From JALOOE01 sp964423545 (GTDB lineage: Bacteria > Chloroflexota > Anaerolineae > CG2-30-64-16): a DNA stretch of 20,943 nt. The translations under genes and the position numbers were made by a program. A model generated the notes under the pieces. It searched no databases and was not told the DNA's origin. It saw only the letters and a program-made list of their open reading frames with translations. The stretch covers positions 1 to 20,943 of the forward strand of contig CAYRFV010000075.1 of the NCBI GenBank assembly GCA_964423545.1, in the 5' to 3' direction. Position 1 is the first letter of the stretch. Each line of letters begins with the position of its first letter. This document shows, one piece after another, positions 1-7,608 of this stretch.

Positions 1-61
1 CCTAGCTGGCCGGTTGGCTCAACTCGCGCCCTGTCCCCAACGTGTTACGCTCTCCCAGACG

Positions 62-697
62 CTAGTCGCTCGTGGCCGCCGCGCCTGCCTTCGCCCGATA
101 GAACCAGATGCCGCCGAGAATCGCCAGTGCAGCCGCAAACGGCAGCGCCAGGATGAGCAGCGCCGACGCGGTGCGCGGCGCCAGCACGCGCTGCAGGAAG
201 CTCACCTCGGCGCGACCGGCGGCCGAGGTGACGCGGATGATTCCTTCGTACTGTCCCGCCTGGTCGATCTGCATATGGGCGGCATAATCCACCGGGTTGC
301 CGGCGTCTTCATGCGTCGCCACGCTGTCGAGGGTCGACTCGCTCGCCGGCAGTTTGAGGGTCACACGCACGTCGGCGTCCTTCACGGTCTCTCCGGACCG
401 CGGGTCTGTGATGCGCACGACATAAGTGACCCGACCGGGCTGGGCCGGATCAGGGGAGCTGGTGATGAAGAGGCGATACGGGCCATACGTCTCATCGCCC
501 GCGATCACGCGCGAGCCGCCGCCTGGTCCCAGGTTCTCGGCGCGCGCAAGGGCGCTGCCCGTCAGCCATACCAGCGCCGCCAGCAGCAACACGCTGGCCA
601 GCCGCCGGCTGCTTGGGAAAGCAGCTGCCCACTCCTTGGCGTCGGGAAGCGCCCTGAACCGACGTCGATCGGTCCGTCCGTCCCGCAAACCGGTCAC
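62..697 (-). CDS. YtkA/FixH-like membrane-anchored extracytoplasmic protein
   Basis: This 211-residue protein has a signal or anchor segment at about residues 33-53 (ASVLLLAALVWLTGSALARA), an exported beta-rich domain at about 70-170, and a C-terminal membrane helix at about 177-200 followed by a short basic tail. The middle domain has the pattern of the YtkA-like/FixH group (YRLFITSSPDPAQPG, then RITDPRSGETVKDADVRVTL), small beta-sandwich domains often found beside cytochrome oxidase or copper genes. I chose the GTG start at 697 because AGGAGG lies five bases upstream. An in-frame ATG at 718 has no ribosome-binding site and would add seven residues. It is the last gene of the oxidase operon and follows the glycosyltransferase closely. 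The role is inferred: help with metal or cofactor assembly of the oxidase. Family assignment is moderate and no metal-binding motif is obvious. Confidence 0.7.
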   Translation of the reverse strand: MTGLRDGRTDRRRFRALPDAKEWAAAFPSSRRLASVLLLAALVWLTGSALARAENLGPGGGSRVIAGDETYGPYRLFITSSPDPAQPGRVTYVVRITDPRSGETVKDADVRVTLKLPASESTLDSVATHEDAGNPVDYAAHMQIDQAGQYEGIIRVTSAAGRAEVSFLQRVLAPRTASALLILALPFAAALAILGGIWFYRAKAGAAATSD

Positions 698-702
698 GAC
701 AT

Positions 703-708
703 CCTCCT
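703..708 (-). promoter_or_regulatory. Ribosome-binding site that decides the start of the YtkA-like gene
   Basis: The minus strand reads AGGAGG here, five bases before GTG at 697. It lies inside the stretch that would be coding if the ATG at 718 were used, so it argues for the GTG start. Confidence 0.6.
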
Positions 709-744
709 CTCTGGCCATGGCGCAATGCCGGCCTGGGCTCTGCC

Positions 745-1629
745 TCACCCCTTGGTCGTCTCCACCCGCTGCCACAGCGCCTTCAGCGGACGCCGGCGCA
801 GACGCACATTCCAGAGCACCAGCAGCCACAGGTGCAGCCGCGCCGCGAACAGCAGCAGCGTCCAGGCGAGCTCGCGGGCGCTGCGCGGGTAGCTCAACGC
901 CAGTCGCGTCCCGTGCGCGACCTCCAGTTGCGCCGAGCGCATCGAAAACGGCGATTTGCGGATGTAGTCCTGGGCGTAGCCGCCGGTCGAGCGCACTTTC
1001 TGGCGCAGCCAGTCGCGGTAGGTCGCAGGGTAGCGGACGTAGACCCGCGCCTCCGGCGCGTAACGGACGCGATAGCCCGCACGCGCGATCTCGTGCGAAA
1101 TCACGGCGTCCTCGGCCAGCGCATCGGGTGGAACCGCTGCCACAAGCTTCCGGCGGAAGGCGAATAGATAACCGGAGCAGAGCACGAACTGGCCAGCCCG
1201 GTCGCGCGCCAGCCGGACTGCGTGAGCGCTGTCGGTCAGCAGGTGTGACCAATATCCGAGCAGGGAGGTGCGCACATCGGCGCTAACGGGCCGGCCGGTG
1301 ACCGCGCCCACCGCAACGTCTGCAAATGGAGCCAGCAGCGGCTCCAGCGAAGCTTCCCCGATGACGACATCCCCATCGCTCAAGACCACGATCTCACCCT
1401 GGGCCGCGCCCAGGCCGCAGTTGACGGCAGTCGGCTTGCCTTCGCCCGGATCAGCGATGTGCCGGACCAGGCTGCAACGGCGGCTGTACCGGTCCACGAC
1501 AGAGGTCGTCTCCGCATCGGGGCAGATGACCAGGATCTCGCTGCCGGCAGGGACCTGCGCCACGAATGCATCGAGCGCCCTGCCGATGGTGGCCGCCTCG
1601 TGATAGCTGGTGATAAGGACGCTGATCAT
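745..1629 (-). CDS. Family 2 glycosyltransferase (cellulose synthase-like fold)
   Basis: This 294-residue protein carries the motifs of a processive-type GT2 enzyme: an N-terminal strand SVLITSYHEAATIG, the nucleotide-binding region GEGKPTAVNCGLG, the DxD motif D85-G-D87, the acceptor or base motif E173-D174 (LAEDAVISHE), and Q210-x-x-R213 (RQKVRSTGGY), equivalent to QxxRW. One or two hydrophobic segments lie near 250-280, so it probably works at the inner membrane face. The ATG overlaps the TGA of the polyferredoxin gene as ATGA, which implies translational coupling and fixes the start, although the frame stays open far upstream. The sugar donor and acceptor cannot be told. Its place inside a cytochrome oxidase operon is odd, since no envelope polysaccharide genes are nearby. 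Confidence 0.88.
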   Translation of the reverse strand: MISVLITSYHEAATIGRALDAFVAQVPAGSEILVICPDAETTSVVDRYSRRCSLVRHIADPGEGKPTAVNCGLGAAQGEIVVLSDGDVVIGEASLEPLLAPFADVAVGAVTGRPVSADVRTSLLGYWSHLLTDSAHAVRLARDRAGQFVLCSGYLFAFRRKLVAAVPPDALAEDAVISHEIARAGYRVRYAPEARVYVRYPATYRDWLRQKVRSTGGYAQDYIRKSPFSMRSAQLEVAHGTRLALSYPRSARELAWTLLLFAARLHLWLLVLWNVRLRRRPLKALWQRVETTKG

Positions 1630-3044
1630 CGGTAGGCGCTCGCTACGGCAAAGGTGCCGCGCATCTCCATCGGCTGGACGAGGATTGCCAGGCCTGCACT
1701 GAGCAACAGCAGCGTCAGAACCATCCACGGCGCGGCCGCCTTGAGCGCCGCGGCCGGTGCACCAGGCCGCATCTTTCCTGGTCGGTCCTGCGCGATTTGG
1801 AACGCCGTCACGATCGAGCCGAAGGCGCCGGCATACAGGAAGATCGCCTCGATCGGAAAGAGCCATTCCGCAGGCACGATCGGGCCCATTCCCCACTGCA
1901 CAGCGCCCCGGTGGAGTCCGATATCGGCCAGGAAGGACTGCAGTACGGGCGCAAGGGTCAGGCCACCGGTCAAAAAGTGGAAGCTGTAGTGGGCCAGCCA
2001 CATCCCGAAGCCCAGCGGGACGAGGGCGTAGACATAGCGGCTGATGACCGTGCGCAGCGGCCCATCCTCTGGCGCCAGGAGCCGGCCAACCAGCGCAGTG
2101 ACGGTCAGCAGCAGCGCAGGCAGGACGATCAGGCCCGCCAGGAAGATGACTGCCAACTCGATCGTTGGCGAGGCGCGTCCCAGCCAGCGCCCGACCTGTT
2201 CGCGCAGCGCGTAGACTGGCGGAACCATCGCAAACGCGTTGATAAAACTGCCGAAGACAAAGAGCGCAGTCAGGGCCGCCAGATCGAAGCGCTCGCTCAA
2301 GCGACCGATGCCGGAGCGGAACGGATCGCGCCATAACTCGGACGTGGGCCCGCGGCCGATGATGCCAACGTTATCGTATGGACAGGCATGGATGCAGTCG
2401 AGGCAGAAGGTGCAGTCCATGTTGCCCACCTTGCGCGGCTGGAAGAGCCACAGTTCGCAGCCCAGGCTGCCCTTGATGCAGTCTTTCGTGCGGCACGCGA
2501 CGCATGCAGCCGGCTGGCGCGTCTTCACCTCCCACGGCGAGATCAGTGAGCCGAAAAAGTTGAATTGGCCGAGCGGGCACAGGTGCTTGCAGAAAGCCGC
2601 CCCGCGGAAGATCAGATCCACCGCGAACGCTACGGCGAAGTAGGCCAGCACGATCCAGGCGGTCAGCCACGGACTGGCCCACAGGCTGAAGCGTTCGTAG
2701 AGGAAAAAGAAGAACAGCACCAGCGCAACCGCCAGCCACTTGTTGCGCATGAACGCCGGGACCGGCCGACCGCCGCCCCAGAATCGATCGCGAAGCCAGC
2801 GGGAGACCCGTCGCGAGAGCATGAACGGACACGCCATGCAGAACAGATTGCCTGCCACCAGCAGCGCCAGCACGACCAGGCCGCGGTAATGCAGCCACAC
2901 GCTGACCGTCGCCAGGTTTTTCGGCGCCAATTGGGGGCCGACCAACCCATCGAACACGACCAGCCCCGCAAGTAGCAGCACGGGCGTCTGCAGGGCGGCG
3001 CGGGCGTGCCGCCACTTGAGGAAGGGGCCAATCAGCGGCCACAT
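1626..3044 (-). CDS. Membrane 4Fe-4S polyferredoxin, FixG/CcoG-NapH-NosR-like
   Basis: This 472-residue integral membrane protein has several transmembrane helices and cysteine-rich cytoplasmic motifs. These are C69-x-x-C72 (CMACP), C152-x3-C156-P (CKHLCPLG), an irregular cluster C181-x2-C184-x4-C189 with C196, and a canonical ferredoxin motif C211-x2-C214-x2-C217-x3-C221-P. This is the layout of NapH, NosR and FixG/CcoG electron-transfer proteins. CcoG is known as a copper-reducing assembly factor of cbb3 oxidases, so by position this protein may reduce copper for the caa3 oxidase; that is inference. I chose ATG 3044 (MWPLIGPFLKWRHARAAL). A GTG at 3083 would overlap the previous gene by 11 bases, and neither start has a clear ribosome-binding site. 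The stop overlaps the next ATG. Confidence 0.85.
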   Translation of the reverse strand: MWPLIGPFLKWRHARAALQTPVLLLAGLVVFDGLVGPQLAPKNLATVSVWLHYRGLVVLALLVAGNLFCMACPFMLSRRVSRWLRDRFWGGGRPVPAFMRNKWLAVALVLFFFFLYERFSLWASPWLTAWIVLAYFAVAFAVDLIFRGAAFCKHLCPLGQFNFFGSLISPWEVKTRQPAACVACRTKDCIKGSLGCELWLFQPRKVGNMDCTFCLDCIHACPYDNVGIIGRGPTSELWRDPFRSGIGRLSERFDLAALTALFVFGSFINAFAMVPPVYALREQVGRWLGRASPTIELAVIFLAGLIVLPALLLTVTALVGRLLAPEDGPLRTVISRYVYALVPLGFGMWLAHYSFHFLTGGLTLAPVLQSFLADIGLHRGAVQWGMGPIVPAEWLFPIEAIFLYAGAFGSIVTAFQIAQDRPGKMRPGAPAAALKAAAPWMVLTLLLLSAGLAILVQPMEMRGTFAVASAYR

Positions 3045-3072
3045 CAAAACATCCGGGACGCGCCGCACGGTG

Positions 3073-3546
3073 TTACCGGGCACGGACGGTGAGTGGGAAG
3101 CGACGGGTCACGACGCGACCATCGGCAAGCGTCGCCCGGACGTCCACGCTCCAGTCGCCGCCCATGGTCCAGGCGATCGCGACGGTGTACTGCCCGGCCT
3201 CTTCGCTGACGACCTTGCCGAAGGACGGCTGCATGCCGGCATGGCTCATGTTGCCTTCGACCTGCAGGCGGGCGCCCGTCACCGGTTTGCCGTCGGGATC
3301 GCGAAGGGTCACAAGGAGCATGCCATCGCCGACGGCCGGCGCGCTCGGCTGTGCGCTCAGGGTGACGGTATAGCCATCCTGTGGGGTTGTCACCCCCTGC
3401 TGCACGCGTCCACACCCGGCCGCGCTGCACAGGAGTGCGAGGGCGAGCGCCAGGAAGCAGTTCGCTCGGAACGAGCCGCGCCGGGCAGACGGAAGCTGCA
3501 GAGCCTTCATCGGAGACACATCGTTGGTCGCTAGTAGTTGAGACAT
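3073..3546 (-). CDS. FixH/YtkA-like lipoprotein, possible copper handling
   Basis: This protein of up to 157 residues has a basic then hydrophobic signal region (ARRGSFRANCFLALALALLC) ending in a lipobox-like SAAGC at residue 45, so it is probably a lipoprotein. The exported part, about 57-157, is a FixH/YtkA-like beta domain (GYTVTLSAQPSAPAVGD, TLRDPDGKPVTGARL). A methionine/histidine patch M100-x-H102-x-x-M105 resembles copper ligands in CopC and Sco partner proteins. The stop of subunit IV lies four bases upstream of the ATG at 3546. An internal ATG at 3510 would give a more ordinary 32-residue signal peptide and may be the true start. FixH proteins serve oxidase maturation; a copper role here is inferred from the motif and the neighbours. 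Confidence 0.75.
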   Translation of the reverse strand: MSQLLATNDVSPMKALQLPSARRGSFRANCFLALALALLCSAAGCGRVQQGVTTPQDGYTVTLSAQPSAPAVGDGMLLVTLRDPDGKPVTGARLQVEGNMSHAGMQPSFGKVVSEEAGQYTVAIAWTMGGDWSVDVRATLADGRVVTRRFPLTVRAR

Positions 3547-3550
3547 GGGC

Positions 3551-3844
3551 TTAGGGAATCAATGCCACCCAAATCAGCGGAATCACTAGCGCCATCGGCG
3601 CAAAGAAGATGAATGCGTACCACCGGCTATCGTACTTCAAGTGCATGAAATAGAGGATGACCAGCATGGCCTTCGCCACCGCCATGATCAATAGCAGAGG
3701 CGTCCTCAGACCCCCGGCCAGATAGGCGACGCCCACCTCGACGGCGGTCAGGATCGCCAGCGCAACGAACACCAATAGATAGGTGCGGCTGCCGGGATAA
3801 TGATGTGGCTGGGGGCTCCCCTTGTCAGGCTCCACGTGATTCAT
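3551..3844 (-). CDS. ctaF: Cytochrome c oxidase subunit IV (prokaryotic COX4 family)
   Basis: This 97-residue protein has three predicted membrane helices (TYLLVFVALAILTAVEVGVAYL; PLLLIMAVAKAMLVILYFMHL; YAFIFFAPMALVIPLIWVALIP). The pattern VAKAMLVILYFMHLKYD is typical of the small subunit IV of bacterial heme-copper oxidases. It sits directly after subunit III, as in standard ctaCDEF operons. ATG 3844 is chosen because GAGGA lies about eight bases upstream; a GTG two codons earlier is too close to that site. Subunit IV is thought to stabilise the complex and has no redox centre. Confidence 0.92.
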   Translation of the reverse strand: MNHVEPDKGSPQPHHYPGSRTYLLVFVALAILTAVEVGVAYLAGGLRTPLLLIMAVAKAMLVILYFMHLKYDSRWYAFIFFAPMALVIPLIWVALIP

Positions 3845-3854
3845 GGTCACATCC

Positions 3855-4451
3855 TCACAACAGATAGATAATGGTGAACAGAATGATCCAAACGATATCG
3901 ACGAAGTGCCAGTAGAGGCCGAAGACCTCGACCTTGGTGAAATCCTGGGCCGTGATCAGTCCCTTACCCGCCCACCTGAGCGTCAGGAGGCACCAGAGCA
4001 GTCCGATGAACACGTGGAAGCCGTGGAACCCCGTCACCGTGAAGAAACCTGCCCCGAAGAGGCTGCTCGAAGGAGTCAGCTCGCCGCTGCTGATCAGATG
4101 GTAGTATTCATACATCTGGATGCCGAGGAAGGTGGCGCCGAAGAGCAGGGTCAGCAGCAGGAAGTTCCGCAGCCGTTTTCGGTTGCCTTGTTCGATCGCA
4201 GCCACCGACAGCGCCACCGTCACGCTGCTGCAGATCAGGACGAACGTATTGATACCGGTCAACGGGATGTCCAAGACCTGGTTCGCATCCGCCGGGCTGC
4301 GCCCGCGCATGTCCAGGAAGCCTGCAATCAACGAGGAGAAGAGCATGACCTCGGAGGCAAGGAACAGCCACATGCCCAGCTTTCGGGTGTCCAGGCCAGC
4401 GGCGCTGACCGTTGCTTCGTGTGCGTCTACGGCAGAAGTTGCTTCGCTCAT
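3855..4451 (-). CDS. ctaE: Cytochrome c oxidase subunit III
   Basis: This 198-residue protein has five hydrophobic helices, the length of bacterial short-form subunit III. Diagnostic stretches are GMWLFLASEVMLFSSL near residues 26-41, which contains the conserved glutamate, GFHGFHVFIGLLW, and FGLYWHFVDIVWIILF near the C terminus. Subunit III supports proton uptake and the stability of subunit I. AGGTG lies a few bases before the ATG. Ten bases separate its stop from the subunit IV start, and 92 bases containing an inverted repeat separate it from subunit I. Confidence 0.95.
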   Translation of the reverse strand: MSEATSAVDAHEATVSAAGLDTRKLGMWLFLASEVMLFSSLIAGFLDMRGRSPADANQVLDIPLTGINTFVLICSSVTVALSVAAIEQGNRKRLRNFLLLTLLFGATFLGIQMYEYYHLISSGELTPSSSLFGAGFFTVTGFHGFHVFIGLLWCLLTLRWAGKGLITAQDFTKVEVFGLYWHFVDIVWIILFTIIYLL

Positions 4452-4479
4452 GGCGTCACCTGATCGGAAAGCGTGAAAC

Positions 4480-4527
4480 GCGTGGCGTGAAGGCAGGAGC
4501 GCGGACAGCGCGAGTCACTCGCCACGC
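4480..4527 (-). repeat. Intercistronic inverted repeat between ctaD and ctaE
   Basis: Perfect 8-base arms GCGTGGCG (4480-4487) and CGCCACGC (4520-4527) flank 32 bases. After a two-base bulge the pairing continues with TGA/TCA, and a smaller GCGC/GCGC hairpin lies inside. There is no run of U, so it is not a typical terminator. It could set the stability or processing of the messages for subunits I and III. Confidence 0.5.
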
Positions 4528-4543
4528 ATCATTCATCAAGATG

Positions 4544-6199
4544 TCAATCTCCCCCCGCGGCACTCGGCGCAGGGGTGGGCGCGCTGGTCGTTCCCGGGAC
4601 GGGTCGCTCGCCATACCCGTATGGATCGCCATCGACGACCGGCGGGGCTGGGAAGTTGTGCACCGGCGGCGGCGATGACAGGGTCCATTCCAGGCCGAAG
4701 GCTCGCCACGGGTTGGCCCCGGCCACCTTGCCGCGCACCAGGCTGTGCAGTGCGTTATAGAGAAACGGCAGCGCGGCCGTTGCCAGCAGGAAGGAGCCGA
4801 GGGTTGAGAGCAGGTTCAGCCCCCAAAACTCCGGCGCATAGGTGAAGACGCGGCGCGGCATGCCCTGTAACCCGGCGAAGTGCTGCGGGAAGAAGGTGAG
4901 ATTGAACCCAAGGAAGGTCATCCAGAAGTGCAGCTTTCCCAGTCGCTCGTTAAGCAGCCGCCCCGTGATCTTCGGGAACCAGAAGTACATCGCGGCAAAG
5001 GTCGCCATCACGGTGCCGCCGAACAGGACGTAATGCAGATGCGCCACGACGAAGTAGGTATCCTGCACGTGGATGTCGATGGGCACGGAGGCCAGGAAGA
5101 TGCCGCTCAGACCGCCGATGACGAACATGGAGAGAAACGACAGCGCAAACATCATGGAGGTGGTGAAGCGCAGCTTGCCGCCCCAGATGGTGGCGAGCCA
5201 ACTGAAGATCTTCACTCCGGTAGGCACCGCGATGATCATCGATGTCACCATGAATGGGACTCGCAGGAAAGGATCCATGCCGCTGGTGAACATGTGGTGC
5301 GCCCAGACCAGGAACCCGAACACGGCGATCGCCAGGCTGGAGACGGCGATCAGCTTGTAGCCGAAAACCGGCTTGCGCGAGAAGACTGGCAGCACCTCGG
5401 AGATGACGCCGAAGGCAGGCAGAACCATGATGTACACGGCAGGATGCGAATAGAACCAGAAGAGGTTCTGCCACAGCAGCGGGTTGCCGCCGGCTGCGGG
5501 TGCGAAGAACTGCGCTCCCAGTGTGCGCTGGATGATCATCATCGCCAGTGCGCCGGAGAGCACCGGCGTGCCCAGCAGGATGATGATCGAAGTTGCCACG
5601 ATCGACCACACGAACAGCGGCATCTGGTCCAACTTCATGCTGGGCGTGCGCAAGCCGAAGATCGTGGTCAGGAAGTTGATCGCGCCGAAGATCGAGGAGA
5701 ACCCGACAAATTGCAGGGCGACCGCCCATAGGGTCTGGCCGGTCGGGGTCGTTGTGCTCAGCGGCGGATAGGCGGTCCAGCCGCTCTCTGCGCCGCCGAC
5801 GAAGAAGCTGGCCAGCATGAGCAGCCCGCCCGGAACCAGCAGCCAGAAGGACAATGCGTTCAAGCGCGGGAAAGCCATGTCGTTGGCGCCGATCATCAGC
5901 GGCACCACGTAGTTGCCCAGGCCCGTCAGCACCGGGATGATCCAGAGGAAGATCATGATCGTCCCGTGCAGGGTCATTACCAGGTTGTATTGGCTGCCTG
6001 TGATGAGGTCGTTATCGGGCACAGCCAACTGCACCCGGATCAGCTCTGCAAGCACGCCGCCAAGGATGAAAAAGGCGAAGGCCAGCACCAGGTATTGGAT
6101 GCCGATGACCTTGTGATCGGTGTTGAAGATCAGATAGTCGCTGAGTTTCCGCCCACCATGGCGGATCAGTCCCGTACTTGCGACCGCGTCTGTTGTCAT
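4544..6199 (-). CDS. ctaD: Cytochrome c oxidase subunit I, A2-type heme-copper oxidase
   Basis: This 551-residue integral membrane protein holds low-spin heme a and the heme a3-CuB centre where oxygen is reduced to water with proton pumping. Visible ligands are H78 (TLHGTIM) and H389 for heme a, H387 for heme a3 (AHLHYVL), and H252, H301 and H302 for CuB, with Y256 as the cross-linked tyrosine. The K-channel lysine is K330 (PTGVKIFSW) and the D-channel aspartate is D107 (ANDMAFPR). Helix VI reads Y250-S-H-P-A-V-Y256: the usual glutamate is absent and the tyrosine-serine pair typical of the A2 subfamily (Rhodothermus/Thermus type) is present. The C-terminal tail is proline-rich. CGAGGAT precedes the ATG. 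Confidence 0.97.
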   Translation of the reverse strand: MTTDAVASTGLIRHGGRKLSDYLIFNTDHKVIGIQYLVLAFAFFILGGVLAELIRVQLAVPDNDLITGSQYNLVMTLHGTIMIFLWIIPVLTGLGNYVVPLMIGANDMAFPRLNALSFWLLVPGGLLMLASFFVGGAESGWTAYPPLSTTTPTGQTLWAVALQFVGFSSIFGAINFLTTIFGLRTPSMKLDQMPLFVWSIVATSIIILLGTPVLSGALAMMIIQRTLGAQFFAPAAGGNPLLWQNLFWFYSHPAVYIMVLPAFGVISEVLPVFSRKPVFGYKLIAVSSLAIAVFGFLVWAHHMFTSGMDPFLRVPFMVTSMIIAVPTGVKIFSWLATIWGGKLRFTTSMMFALSFLSMFVIGGLSGIFLASVPIDIHVQDTYFVVAHLHYVLFGGTVMATFAAMYFWFPKITGRLLNERLGKLHFWMTFLGFNLTFFPQHFAGLQGMPRRVFTYAPEFWGLNLLSTLGSFLLATAALPFLYNALHSLVRGKVAGANPWRAFGLEWTLSSPPPVHNFPAPPVVDGDPYGYGERPVPGTTSAPTPAPSAAGGD

Positions 6200-6218
6200 G
6201 TGATCCTCGCAAAACTAC

Positions 6219-6265
6219 GCAGACCGCAGAGTTACTGCCAGAAAGGCCCGAAATCTGCGGCCTGC
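6219..6265 (-). repeat. Intercistronic stem-loop between ctaC and ctaD
   Basis: Twelve-base arms with one mismatch (6219-6230 and 6254-6265) flank a 23-base loop. On the transcript the stem is followed by GUAGUUUUGC and then the ctaD ribosome-binding site. It could act as a weak attenuator or a processing and stability element. The U-tract is too short for a confident terminator call. Confidence 0.5.
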
Positions 6266-6285
6266 CCTCGGTGATCAGGAAGCGG

Positions 6286-7359
6286 CTACTTCTGCCCCAA
6301 TAGGTATTGCACCATTGCCTCGATCTCCTGCTCCGTCATGCGCTGACCGTAGTCGCCCGGCATGACCGGCTGGTAGTTCGGCACGAGGTGCGCGTTCGGT
6401 CGAACGATGGCGGTGCGGAGATACTCCTCCGCCGATTGGCCCGGCACCGTGACGCCAGCCCGGCTGCCCATGCCGTCCAGGTTGGGGCCGACCATACCGG
6501 CGGCGGCGGCGTCCGTAAGTTTGTGGCACGCGTTGCATCCGTACTGGTTGAAGAGCTGCCGGCCGTAGGCCACGGGATCAGCCGCTGCAGCGGCGCCTCG
6601 CTGCTTGGCGCCGACCTGGCTCTGGATCCAGTTCTGAAAATCGGATCCCGACTCGACGACCACCTGTGACCGCATGACGGCATGGCCCGCACCGCACAGC
6701 TCGGCGCAGACGACGGGATAGACGCCGAGTTCAGTGCCGGTCAGCGTGGTCTCGGTGATCTTGCCGCCCACTGCGTCCTTCTTCATGCGCATCTGAGGCA
6801 CCCAAAACGCGTGATTGACATCAGCCGACGTGATCCGCAGACGCGCCTGCCGGCCCAGGGGAATGTGCAGCTCGCTGGTCTTGACGTCGTAGTCCGGGTA
6901 ATAGAACTCCCACGAGAACTGGCGCCCTATGACATCCACCTTGATGTGGTCGGGCTGAAGGCGATCGATATCGACCAGGATCCGGTAGCTATAGATGGAG
7001 ATGCCGACCACGATCACTGCGGGAATGGCGGTCCAAAGCACCTCAAGCTTCGTGTTCCCGCGTATGGGCAACCCATCTCCGTCATCGTCCGGCTCGCGGG
7101 CAAAGCGCACGATGGCATACAACAGGAAGCCCTGGACGAGCACAAAGACCGCGGTGGCGATCCCCAAGAGCACGCTGAACAGGGTGTCGATCAGCGCGCC
7201 CTGGCTGGAAACAGCGTCGCTGAGGAAAGGGTTTGCCACGCCCATCACGACGCCTGCGACCACCGCGACGGCGCCGATTACAATCGCGGCCAGTTTGGCC
7301 GAACTGTCGAAGGCCCTAACCTGTGGCTCGGTTGCACGCTGACTGGCTTGATGAGACAT
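6286..7359 (-). CDS. ctaC: Cytochrome c oxidase subunit II with fused cytochrome c domain (caa3 type)
   Basis: This 357-residue protein accepts electrons from cytochrome c or another donor and passes them to subunit I. A hydrophobic N-terminal segment (about 23-45) and two membrane helices (about 57-86 and 105-125) anchor it. The cupredoxin domain carries the complete CuA set: H183, C218, E220, C222, H226 and M229 (CAELCGAGHAVM), with aromatic W150 in the SWEFYYPD region. A linker of alanines leads to a class I cytochrome c domain with heme motif C275-NA-C278-H279 and probable axial Met333 (PVMPG). This fusion defines caa3 oxidases. It is the first gene of the operon and has a promoter about 170 bases upstream. 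GGAGGAG lies about 11 bases before the ATG, slightly far. Confidence 0.97.
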   Translation of the reverse strand: MSHQASQRATEPQVRAFDSSAKLAAIVIGAVAVVAGVVMGVANPFLSDAVSSQGALIDTLFSVLLGIATAVFVLVQGFLLYAIVRFAREPDDDGDGLPIRGNTKLEVLWTAIPAVIVVGISIYSYRILVDIDRLQPDHIKVDVIGRQFSWEFYYPDYDVKTSELHIPLGRQARLRITSADVNHAFWVPQMRMKKDAVGGKITETTLTGTELGVYPVVCAELCGAGHAVMRSQVVVESGSDFQNWIQSQVGAKQRGAAAAADPVAYGRQLFNQYGCNACHKLTDAAAAGMVGPNLDGMGSRAGVTVPGQSAEEYLRTAIVRPNAHLVPNYQPVMPGDYGQRMTEQEIEAMVQYLLGQK

Positions 7360-7529
7360 GAAGCTGCAGGCTCCTCCGCCGAAATCGCCAGGCGCACACG
7401 GTCGCTGAGGGCCGACGCGCTAGAGCGAATCACATCCTGGAATGGGTCGCGCGCCCGCACGTGCTGCACCGCAAGTCGCCAGCCGATGCCCGGGGCGGGG
7501 GCACGAACCGTTTGCACAAGACCGAACGT

Positions 7530-7558
7530 ACTTTACCCCGGTTGGGTGAGCTTGTCAA
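7530..7558 (-). promoter_or_regulatory. Sigma70-type promoter of the caa3 oxidase operon
   Basis: On the minus strand a perfect TTGACA (7553-7558) is followed after exactly 17 bases by TAAAGT (7530-7535, four of six matches to TATAAT). Transcription would begin near 7522, giving a leader of about 160 bases with no ORF I would accept. The -35 box lies inside a 9-base palindrome CTTGACAAG (7551-7559), and an 8-base palindrome TTGATCAA lies at 7583-7590, so a regulator could bind here. The rest of the 249-base gap between SURF1 and ctaC holds nothing else I can support. Confidence 0.65.
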
Positions 7559-7608
7559 GTCTCTGTTCACCTAATGCGTTGCTTGATCAATGCCTTCACA
7601 ATCACATT

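Noticed and set aside
62..1252. Extended 396-codon form of the YtkA-like gene
   Set aside because: The added part is a shadow of the glycosyltransferase; the signal segment and AGGAGG place the start at 697.
745..2334. Extended 529-codon form of the glycosyltransferase
   Set aside because: The upstream half is the other frame of the polyferredoxin gene; the GT2 fold starts at ATG 1629, which overlaps the previous stop.
7360..7517. Small coding gene in the ctaC leader
   Set aside because: The open frame there runs into ctaC out of phase and its product has no features; it is more likely an untranslated leader.
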